Source: Aricia agestis
Lineage: Eukaryota > Arthropoda > Insecta > Lepidoptera > Lycaenidae
Assembly: GCF_905147365.1 (NCBI RefSeq)
Contig: NC_056410.1
Location: forward strand, 5,059,501-5,123,500
Length of the DNA: 64,000 nucleotides
Reading direction: 5' to 3'
Under the pieces are notes generated by a model. That model searched no databases, was not told the DNA's origin, and saw only the letters and a list, made by a program, of their open reading frames with translations. The translations under genes and the position numbers were made by a program. Positions 54,924-64,000 of the stretch are shown in pieces (the first letter of the stretch is position 1; every line of letters begins with the position of its first letter).

Positions 54924-55270
54924 CTACCATATTATACCATTTCATAGTCTTTTAAATCGAGACTCGAGTTTGTCAAGTGATAATTAAAAAAAATCTATAC
55001 TCTACCTAATATTATAAACCTGAAGAGTATGTTTGCTTGAACGCGTCTATCTCAGAACTACAGGTCCGATTTACAAACTTATCTCAGTGTTAGATAGATT
55101 ATTTATCGAGTAAGACTATAGGCTATTATCATATTATCACGCTAAGACTAATACGACCGAAGAAACTCAGGAAAATGTGGGAAAAACGGGGGAAATATTT
55201 TTATGGGAAAATGTACGGATTCTGTAAAATTCCTAATTTACGCGGGCGAAGCCGCGCGGGACATCTAGTA
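54316..55270 (+). mobile_element. Two nested Helitron-like elements
   Basis: The first starts near 54342 ('ctaatattataaaggcgaaa' 'gtttgtttgg') with 'ctgaacggattttaatgaaa'. A second start lies near 55005 ('cctaatattataaacctgaa' 'gagtatgttt'). They end together at 'gcgggcgaagccgcgcggga' 'catctagta'. A (CAT)n run of about 30 bp sits at 54896-54925. No coding. Confidence 0.55.
54896..54925. repeat. (CAT)n microsatellite
   Basis: About ten CAT triplets inside the Helitron-like sequence. Confidence 0.9.
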
Positions 55271-55451
55271 TACATATATTTTTGAGGCTGACCCCTGCGG
55301 CCTGACAAGTCCATGAGCCTGACAATGGCTTTTTTATGCAGTATGCTACATTGTTGAACAATAAAAAATAAAAATGTCAAATGTCAAAAATTGAAAAATG
55401 AAATGTCAGTGTCAACTTGCAATTAGCGCGCAGCTACGTCAATCAAGTATC

Positions 55452-56232
55452 CAGGGCTGCCAGATTGGGGGTTTTTTTCGCAATTCTGGGGAAAACTTTG
55501 AATATAGGCGAAAATTTGGAGAAACAGTATTTTTGGGGAAATGTTTGGGGAAAATAAATACACTATGGGGATTTTTTGGGGTTAGCACTTCTAAAAAACA
55601 CAACAAACAATTAATGAAACGAACGTGCTTTTCATTCGATTAACATCCTGGCAAATATGCAAGAATTCAGAGCCATTAAAAAAATGTCTAGCTAGTCTAT
55701 GACTGATTCTGTCTTGTCTGTGACTGTCTCTGACTGGGTTTGTTGTTTGTTTTAGTTTGTTTGGTCGAGTGCTTAAAAGGCCTGATAGACGTACGAACTT
55801 AAATCACGCGGGTTTTAAGTTTGCGAACTTACTCGGCTCGCATCGTCGGTGAGTGGTGAGTGGTGACCCGTGACACACGAGAATCGCTCACACTGGATTA
55901 CCATGCCCCCAGGCTCGCGGCTTGCGGCTCGCGGCTCTCTCGGCACACAGGCGATTAAGATCGTCGAGCCATAAGTCCACGTACTTACTCGCACGTCTGT
56001 CACCCCCTTTAAAAAATTCTCTTTGGTCGAGCGAGCGACCCTATGTAATTATGTATCTGTTTAACTGTCAAATGATCGAAACTACTAAATCGAATAAAAG
56101 TAGTTTCAATTTTATATTCGATTTTTTTTTTCTGTAACAAAGCGATTGGGGATTTTTTTTTAAAACGTATCATTTTGGGGAAATATTAAAATCAGTTTGG
56201 GGGAAATCGTAAAATTGCATCTGGCAACCCTG
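55452..56232. mobile_element. hAT-like non-autonomous element before codanin-1
   Basis: Inverted ends CAGGGCTGCCAGAT (left) and ATCTGGCAACCCTG (right, one mismatch) and an exact 8-bp direct repeat CAAGTATC (55444-55451 and 56233-56240). The 8-bp duplication and CAG start fit the hAT superfamily. No transposase; 'ggggaaa' repeats fill both subterminal parts and a GC-rich block (55780-56040) the centre. It ends 55 bp before the codanin-1 ATG, so it lies in the promoter or 5' leader. Confidence 0.75.
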
Positions 56233-56287
56233 CAAGTATCAACAATCGATCCAAAAACCTTATAATTTTTGTCTAAATGTAGTGAAA

Positions 56288-59200
56288 ATGCCTGATACAA
56301 TAATAGAATGTGTTCTGTCTGGAAAAATTGATTCTAAATTAATGATTCAGTGGCTAAATGGTCACTCTATTGAGGTATATAACCTACCTATGTATATGTA
56401 TTATTTCATTGATGATCAATGTTTCGTTCATTGTTTTTGTACATTTTCAGGGAACTTCGGAAGACAGTATTTTACAGTGCTATAATCGGAACGAATTTGT
56501 TGCATATTTCTTATCGTTTTTGAGGAACCACACTGATAGGTAAGTTCTTTTTTAAGGAAATTATGAATTTAAAAAACAAGTATTCAATATTTTTTGTACT
56601 TTCAGTATTTTACAAACAAATAGTAATGTAGTACCTATACCACAACATCAATGTACACCAGAGAAATCTATCGGTAGAATACATCACAGGTCTATCAGTG
56701 ACCCAACATATGAGAATGATAGATCCATAGAGCATTCACATGCAAATAAGAATGACAAGAAAATTCAGGAGTCACCATACCATGATAAAAAAAAGACAGG
56801 ACGAAAGGTCAAAACAAAGCTGTTCCACGAAGAGAAGAGTATCAATCAGTCCCATTCATCTGATGAGTCTAGAATTAGTGTAGGTTTAGAAAGAATTGCC
56901 TTAACAAGTACACCAATGAAAAATGGACTTAAGTCTGAATATCCATCCTTTAGCAGCCCTGTTACTCCTCAGTCGAGGTCGTTCAAAGATGTTGAGAGAT
57001 GTGATACGCCAAGGCTGAGCAGAAATCCAAGATCTCATGATAAAAGCATTAGTCTCGGAGATTATTTTGTAAATGTTCAACCTAAGAGCTCCAACAAAAA
57101 GAAACGGCAATCAAGGAATTCATCTAATGGAGATGAAACAAAATCTGAATTAGATTGCAGCAACTCTGAAATGTTTCCAGAAATTGGTGCTAGAAAGTCT
57201 AGCTCATTGAGATCTGAATGCAGGAGAATTAAACCTACTAGTATTGATAAAAGTAAAAAGAGCCTTTCATTGAACAGTTTCACACAAGAAACATTTCAAC
57301 AATCCCCACTGGCTATGGAGGAAAATTCTGTGTTTAAACCAAAAGTGTTTGAATCTACTACAAATTTTGAAGCAGAGAGGAATATCTTAAGAGAAGAAAG
57401 ACATAAGTTAATGGAAAAATTTAATATTTTAAACACATCTTTGTCTCCAAAAACTGTGACAGTACCACAAATAAAAATACTACAAAGAGATAAAGTAGAA
57501 AAAAACATAGTATACATTGATGCTGATAGTACGAAAGTAGTGTTTAAAGATAAACTAGATATGTTAATTCAAATATATGACATTTTACTGAGAAACAATT
57601 TAATATTGAGTATAAATACAGAAATTTATTTTCTAATAACGATTCTTTTATCGAAACAAATCGAAGATGACTATAATTTATTTGAGAAGAATGTAGAAAG
57701 TAATATTTACAATTTTATACTTAGGAGTATACACAATTGCACTTATTTTGCTGTTAAATCACTGTGGCATTTACGAACAACATTAGAAGTAATATTGGAC
57801 AAGAATTCTTTGAAAATTTTGGGAGAAAATAAAAAAGTTAGAGGCTTCTTTCCAGAACTAGCGAAATTTCTACTTAACTCTTATGGATTGAAATGTGAGG
57901 CTGAAGCAAATTCTGAGAAAACAAAAACTGGAAGCGAAAGATTTTCTAATGGAATAGTATGCTTCAACTTTGAAACAGATAATGCTGATAATTTTCCATC
58001 ACTTTTGAGTTTTCAGAATTTTAAAAAACAAAGAGATATGTTTTATGAAATATTAAGGTATGTTATTCTTTTGGCAAGCTTTTTTTATTGTGTATACAGT
58101 CCTTGTAACTCATTCATGTGTTCGTACTCTTAACACTCTTAACACTAGAAGGGTCGGGCTTCATTCTATACCTTCAAAGACCGCAGCGGTCAATTTGACG
58201 GTACTAGAGATTGAGTCAGAATTCTTATGAAATTATTGCATATTTTCTAAAAATAATAAAAACGAAGGAAAGTAACTCCGTCAAAAAACATGCTCCACAA
58301 TACTTGTCATAAAAGTGTACCTTAGGTACACATTTCAATACATTTGCAATATTTAGGTGACCTTGAGCAGTACTAGGCTGACGTTACATGACAGATCAAA
58401 AGGAACCAAATTTAAAACGGTAAAAGTATGGGAGTTACGATTCCTTCGTTTTTATTATTCGTAGGTTTAGACTCTTAAAGTAAAGTGAAAAAAAAAGAAA
58501 TAAACTTTTGCAGTAGTAGATAAATACAAAAACAATATTTTGAAGCATTTATTTTTCTAAAGACTGCTTATTTTACTATATTATGTACTGTAATAAGTAG
58601 GGAAGAAAACTTGGTTTTTTGGATATAAAAGTACTTTTCATGTCTATTGAACTTTACAGGTGGTACCAGGATACACAATCAACTGGTGTCCCAAGATCGA
58701 CATTCCGAGCCAGGATAAAAGCTTTACTAACTTGTGGTCAAACTGCTGCCAACCATGCACATCTAGCTGCACTTTTTACTCAAATGCTAGCCAACTGTAT
58801 ACCTCCGAATGAACAGGTAATTTGGTAGTACCTACTGAAGAAAAATTGGGGTGTAATACAGGATGTTCTTTTAAACAAGATTCTTAAGAAACTTTAAGAA
58901 GTGAATCTTATATCTTTAAACGAGCAATTCTTGTATATATATATTGGAATCTCGGAATCGGCCCCAACGATTTTATTAGGGGGTTTTGGGGGCGATAAAT
59001 CGATCTAGCTAGGAATCATTTTATTCGTTTTTTATCGAATACCGAGCAAAGCTCGGTCAAATAGCTAGTATACCTATTAAATAAGCAACATAGTATGCAG
59101 TCAACTTTCTTAGTTAAAAAATTTATCTATTCTGTTTTTTTTAATGTATTATTTGTATTACGATGTAAACAGAATAATAAACTAGTATGCAGGGCTACCC

Positions 59201-62200
59201 CTGCATACTAGTTTATTATTCTAAGTTATGAGCGACATGATAATGTTCTGGCTAGCTCAAATAAGGACAGCATATAAGTTTATTTTTATTTTTGTAGGAA
59301 TCGAAAATGAGTAAACTGCAACGAAGATTGACGTGTCCAGCTGCGCCCGAGTCTCATCGTCTTCCATATTTTAATGACAAAGAAATATTTTATAAGTAAG
59401 TACCATTACTTAAAGCTGATCGCATATTCGACCGCACTGTACGCGCCGTACACGTCGAATGCACCGCATAGTACACGAAAATATGCGGCTCGTACGGTGC
59501 GGACGAATGTGCGAGGTTTCACATCATTTGATACTGTGCGACTAGCTGGAAAAACAAGCTCGAAACGAGCGAGATCGGTGACTCCCACATAAATTGAGCT
59601 AACTTTGTAGAGTGTGTAAAACATCTTGTATGGTGAGGTAAATAAACAAATTTTTATTTATTTATTTTATACAACGAATTCTAAAATGCGACGCGTTCGG
59701 CGCGTGCGTGATAATGAATGTGCGATTCCTTTTACAGTAAACACTGCGATCCTTACTAATATTATAAGTGCGAAAATATGTGCTATGTCTCTTCTTTTTT
59801 ATATGTTTCCCAAAGCTTGCACTCCTCACGCCTAAACTGCTGAACCACCAAGTAATGTCTAACTCAGCCTGTCAGCTGGGCTAGACATTAATTGACTAAA
59901 TAACAGACATAGATAAGATTTTAGATTATTATGATATTGATCGTTGCAATATTATAATAATCTAAAATCTTATCTACAATATAGTCCTTGTCTTTAAATT
60001 GTAATGTAAATATTATGGTCATTACTTTCCAGGGAATTTATTATGTACGCGGAGAATGAAAGTTTTCGAGTGCACCTGCGTGACGCATTGGCTTCTGAAA
60101 TTATTATTTTGGACAATACACCTATAGGAGGGGATACATGTAAGTCACTTTTATAAAAAAAATATTTATGTATTACTATTTACTCGCTGTTGCCCGCTAC
60201 TTCGTCCGCGTGCATGGGCGTAGCCGCACTGGGGCAAGTTGTAAAATAGTTAATCTAGTTAACTTAATATTTATTAGAATAGAGCTGGTTGGTTTTTTTC
60301 TAAAGCTTTCTAAAGCCCTGGTACCACTTAAATCAAAATACCCAACACCCACAGCTGTCACTGTGCAGTGTGTACATAATATTTAATTATTTTAAATTAA
60401 ACTTTATTTATCGCGCTAGCGCGATTTAAGCGGCTCTTATCGCCATCTGTTATGAATTTTTGGAACTAACTTAATTTGAACAAATTTACGCATAAACACC
60501 CCATTACAACCCCTTTTTCCACTTAAAAAGTAGCCTGTCCTGTATGTCCTTTCTCAGGCTTTAGACTTTCTGTGTACAAAATTTAATTACAATCGGTTCA
60601 GTAGTTTTGGCGTGAAAGCGAGACAGACAGACAGAGATACTTTCGCATTTATAATATTAGTATGGATTTTAAAAAAAAAATTAAGCATATGGTAATGTCC
60701 CTTTTTATGACGAATATAATATACAAACCATAATATTAATTCAGGATAAGCATTATACAATCACTACTGTACAAATAACAATTCTGCAATTAACAAAGTT
60801 CTACAATTTATAAATGATATTTTAAAAATAGAATAGAGATTTTTGTCTACACCATAAATCATCTGTCAATTTTTGTAGCAAACAGTGCTGATGTGGGCAA
60901 GGAATTCCTTCAGTTATCCAAGAAGTTGGGATTGTTTTCAAAGTTTTTGGGCTACTTGACGGCCCTGCCGTATTGCCAAGTGTCCCCAGATCTAGCCCTC
61001 AAAACTGGAACACTCAACATGGGCTCTCAGAAGGAAGACAATTTCATAGCTCCAAAAGACAAAGTATTGGAAAATAATATCGCTCTTAGAAATTATGTAA
61101 GTATGAGATAGCTACAACTTCATTCTTCCTTACTTATAAAATTGTTTGGTCCTTGCCTGTTACATAAAAAATAAGCTTGATAGACAATAACATAGCATTG
61201 TATATGTAGAGGGGGGTAATATTAGGTTTTAATTTACATTGTTTGAAATAATTTCAGAGTCAACCGTACATCAATATCAAAGGAATGCTGTTATCTGCGT
61301 ATGAGAATGGACGCCTCTGCGTCACTATTCCCTGGATAGTCCACTATTTGTCCATGTTAGATTTCACCAGCCTTCGGATACACTACTACAAGGAGATTCT
61401 GCAGATACTCTTCCACATATACGCAAATAAATTGAAGATTAATAACAAAAGAATAATGATCGTATACCTAAAGTCCATTCTTGGCTGGTTATTTGATCTG
61501 CCTCATGTGCCGCAAGAGTTGTTCTACCAGAAGTTTATATTTAACGTCAATGAGACTAGTGATGTACTTGATTCTAGTGATTTTATCGATGAAACAATGC
61601 TGCTAGAGTTGTGTCCGTGTCTAAAAGACTTGAACGTGTTGCTAACGACGTCGAAAGTGGGCGGAGATCAGAAGGATTCGGGCAGTTTCAGACATATTAC
61701 TCCTGTTAGTTTGAACCTAAATACTGAGGAGCGAATGAAAAATAAAGAAAGGGAATTACAGGTAAAACAACTTTAATATAATAATTCTTGTACTTATAAG
61801 TTATTAAATTATAAGGCCATTTACAATAAAAAATTTGATGACATGAACAAAACCCCCTCTCTTCTTCAACTTAAATGTTTTTATCATCTCTAAGAAAGCA
61901 GTGTGTGTGGCAGGCACCCTCAAGTGGCAGGGTCGCCATATGACGTTGGGACAAAGAAGACTAATGTAATAAGGGGGCATACGAGCAAACGCTTCACCTG
62001 ATGGAAAGCAACTTCCGTCGCCCATGGACACTCGCAGCTTCAGAAGAGCTGCAGGTGCGTTGCCGGCCTTTTAAGAGGGAATAGGGGAGGGTAGGGATGG
62101 GAAGGGAAGGGAATAGGGGAGGGTAGGGAAGGGAATAGGGTAGGGGATTGGGCCTCCGGTAAACTCACTCACTCGGCGAAACACAGCGCAAGCGCTGTTT

Positions 62201-63375
62201 CACGCCGGTTTTCTGTGAGAACGTGGTATTTCTCCGGTCGTTGCCCATTCGTGCCGAAGCATGGCTCTCCCACGTATAAAATTTTATTAATCCTCACTTA
62301 AACCTAATACATGGGTTCTTATACTAATACATTGTATATGTTAACGTACACTTATTACTTACTAGAGATCGCCCAATGGTCGAAATTCGACCTTAATTTC
62401 AACAACATTAGGACTACTACCTGTATTTTGTATAAAAATATTGACTTTATCATATTTTTTCAACTCTTGTCTCTGGGACTCAGCTGATCTCAGACTGGCC
62501 GTGTAAAAAACTATAATCCATTTCCAATTTGTCACCAGACTTAACCATAAAATATAAAAGCGTAAAATTCGTATGTATAGGCTTGTCACTCAAAAATCTG
62601 TAATTTTTCTTAGTATTTGTGTGTGTCTGTAATTTTTCTTAGTATCTGTGTTGTAGTGTGTGTAATGTTTTATTTGAGTCATATAGTTCCAATAGCCGCC
62701 AACTCCACACGGGACAAATTTTCCGTAGAGGCAAAAACCGGTTTCTCTGTCAATTTAATACTTTTTTAGCGGTTTAGTGGTTATATTATTTAAGAATATA
62801 ATTATAATTCGTTTCAGACACTGTTTTACGAAACAAATTTTGTTCAAAAATGTATGATAAAAGCATAATTTGAAAATAATATTAGTTCGATGCACTCCTT
62901 CACCATACAAACTATAATTGCGCAAAATTTCATGCAAAAACTGTGCATTCACCTATGTTTTCCCATTTTTCGTCAAAAGGGATACAAAGTTTTTGGCTCA
63001 CGTATTAATTAAATATAATATAGATAGTCACTACGCCACATCCCTGCTGAGGGAGAGTTATTTGAATGTAAACATAAGTCGTCTATGGGCGTTACGCCTA
63101 TCTTCTTAATTTGACTCCTAAAAATTTTACGAAGAATATTTTTAAAACGTTTATTTCGATCTAGTTAAACTGTAATGTACTTAAATTTTTTAAAGCTTCG
63201 TTTAGAGGAAGAATTCATCAAGAGTCAACCGTCGTCTACTAGGAGGGTTCTGGAGCTGGTGATAGAGAGAGTGACCTCGGCCGCGGTGAAAGAGCTGACT
63301 GCTGTTGTGCTGCCTGACGCCAGAGTTAGAGCGAGAAACAACGCGCTGGCGCTTATCAACAACACTAAAGATAAG
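56288..63375 (+). CDS. Cdan1: Codanin-1 (CDAN1/dlt orthologue), N-terminal 964 codons
   Basis: Exons 56288-56374, 56451-56539, 56606-58057, 58660-58816, 59298-59395, 60033-60139, 60879-61096, 61258-61761 and 63196-63375 join in frame; the gene continues past the window. Recognised by blocks shared with vertebrate codanin-1: 'FVAYFLSFLR' (near 50), 'EERHKLMEKF', 'LKILGENKKVRGFFPEL', 'TDNADNFPSLLSFQNFKKQR' then 'DMFYEILR' (ending about 543), 'FLGYLTALPY', 'RLCVTIPWIVHYLS', 'LGWLFDLPHVPQELFY' and 'QPSSTRRVLELVIERV'. Codanin-1 is known to bind the histone chaperone Asf1 and restrain histone H3-H4 supply; human mutations cause dyserythropoietic anaemia type I. 'RRIKPTSI' (265-272) aligns with the Asf1-binding B-domain-like motif. 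Residues about 60-300 are polar and probably disordered. Start: the first ATG, followed directly by conserved sequence. Confidence 0.88.
58920..59067 (-). repeat. (AT)n-tailed dispersed repeat in codanin-1 intron 4
   Basis: Complement of 47041-47217: 'tatatatatattggaatctc' 'ggaatcggccccaacg', 'gggggcgataaatcgatcta', 'accgagcaaagctcggtcaa' 'atagctagt'. Confidence 0.7.
59171..59221. repeat. Perfect 24-bp-arm hairpin in codanin-1 intron 4
   Basis: Arms 59171-59194 and 59198-59221 are exact complements (agaataataaactagtatgc...) with a 3-base loop. It sits 76 bp before exon 5. Confidence 0.8.
59912..59974. repeat. Palindrome in codanin-1 intron 5
   Basis: 'gataagattttagattatta' and 'taataatctaaaatcttatc' form 20-bp perfect arms around 23 bases, 58 bp before exon 6. 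A Helitron-like start ('ccttactaatattataagtg') lies upstream at about 59752. Confidence 0.75.
60183..60665 (-). mobile_element. Helitron-like element in codanin-1 intron 6
   Basis: 'cgctgttgcccgctacttcg' 'tccgcgtg' at the left and 'cagagatactttcgcattta' 'taatattagtatggat' at the right, with 'gtcctttctcaggctttaga' and 'cggttcagtagttttggcgt' between. Confidence 0.65.
61964..62276 (-). mobile_element. Lepidoptera SINE copy in codanin-1 intron 8
   Basis: 'gtaataagggggcatacgag' tail, 'gccggccttttaagagggaa', an expanded 'agggaagggaatagggg' block, 'cgaaacacagcgcaagcgct' and the head 'catggctctcccacgta'. Confidence 0.8.
62280..63195. other. Rest of codanin-1 intron 8
   Basis: AT-rich with no recognised element. 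The acceptor before exon 9 is TTTTTTAAAG|CTT, a weak polypyrimidine match, but the exon frame and homology support it. Confidence 0.5.
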
Positions 63376-63671
63376 GTATAATATATAAACCTACTACGGC
63401 GAAAGCAGCTTGTTCTACTAAAATTATTTAGATAGATTAGATTCATATTTTTTGTTTTCTTTTTTGTTTTAATAATATTGCAAGAATGTAGTGTTACATA
63501 GGTCTTAGCATTAATTAATATATTGTTCTTATACATTCTGCCATACAAATGGCGTGCAATTGAACATCGAAAATATCAGCTACTGAATACAATAGGATTC
63601 AATTAAGTATGTTATTATTTTATCAAAATTAGTATAACAATGTCAAGGTAATGTCAGAAAGTTAATTAATC

Positions 63672-63850
63672 TAATATATAAAATTCTCGTGTCACAGTTT
63701 TCGTTGCCATACTCCTCTGAAACGGCTTGACCGATTCTCATGAAATTTTGTGAGCATGTTGAGTAGGTCTGAGAATCGGCCAACATCTATTTTTCATACA
63801 AAAAAAAAATATATATATGGCAAAACAACGTTTGCCGGGACAGCTAGTAA
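63672..63850 (+). mobile_element. Dispersed repeat in codanin-1 intron 9
   Basis: 'aatctaatatataaaattct' 'cgtgtcacag', 'gaaacggcttgaccgattct' 'catgaaattttgtgagcatg', 'cggccaacatctatttttca' and the end 'cgtttgccgggacagctagt'. A widespread insect repeat with Helitron-like CTAGT end. Confidence 0.6.
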
Positions 63851-64000
63851 CTTCTAAATTCATAAAGCATCAATTCCATAATTCCAATCAACACTATTAA
63901 CAAGGGAACCACTGTCCCTATTCAAGGCCCTATATCATTTGCGCCCTAGCAGATCATTTAACAGATCCTGGTTCTCCCTCATATTAGCATCACCTAGAAT

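Overview
This window looks like a moth or butterfly (Lepidoptera) nuclear genome. The case rests on AT-rich sequence, many copies of a SINE and of Helitron-like ends (TC-CATACTAATATTATAAATGCGAAAG ... CTAGT) that I know from Lepidoptera, LINE relics of the Daphne/CR1, R1, RTE and jockey types, and small-exon ZAD zinc-finger genes with GT-AG introns. Everything here was read by eye; no database search or alignment program was run.

Protein genes. (1) Left and centre (2.9-40.4 kb, + strand): four large terminal exons, each coding about 13 C2H2 fingers, at 2924-4116 (A1), 11500-12713 (B1), 34266-35452 (A2) and 39178-40385 (B2). Only one ZAD promoter-proximal half is visible: six small exons at 22438-26428 whose splice phase fits all four terminal exons. 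The likeliest layout is a duplicated locus, each copy with a shared ZAD/linker half and two alternative finger cassettes (A and B); the first half of copy 1 would lie left of the window. (2) 45753-48414 (- strand): a complete six-exon ZAD-C2H2 gene of 573 codons with the same exon phases. (3) 56288-63375 (+ strand): the first nine coding exons (964 codons) of the codanin-1 (CDAN1/Drosophila dlt) orthologue, running out of the window to the right. (4) 15799-16771: a three-exon, 144-residue gene inside a 3.8-kb element that is flanked by TTAA and has 15-bp inverted ends.

Mobile DNA fills most of the rest. 0-2.7 kb: an RTE relic split by an R1-type LINE with a 13-bp target duplication. 4.9-8.5 kb: a decayed Daphne/CR1-like LINE with a SINE inserted. 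8.9-14 kb and 18-22.2 kb: Helitrons, MITEs and foldback elements. 14.2-18 kb: the TTAA element with a 271-bp higher-order tandem repeat. 28-33 kb: nested inverted-repeat elements inside the long intron before exon A2. 36.6-39.1 kb: jockey and mariner relics. 42-44 kb: an RTE element interrupted by a jockey fragment and by about 200 bp of endogenous viral sequence resembling the superfamily-1 helicase of virga/nege-like RNA viruses. 44.9-56.2 kb: several inverted-repeat elements, ending with a hAT-like element that has an 8-bp target duplication and sits 48 bp before the codanin-1 start codon.

The zinc-finger genes probably encode nuclear DNA-binding proteins, with the ZAD as dimerisation domain. 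Codanin-1 is known in animals to bind the histone chaperone Asf1. Nothing in the sequence links these genes in one pathway; they are neighbours in a repeat-rich region.
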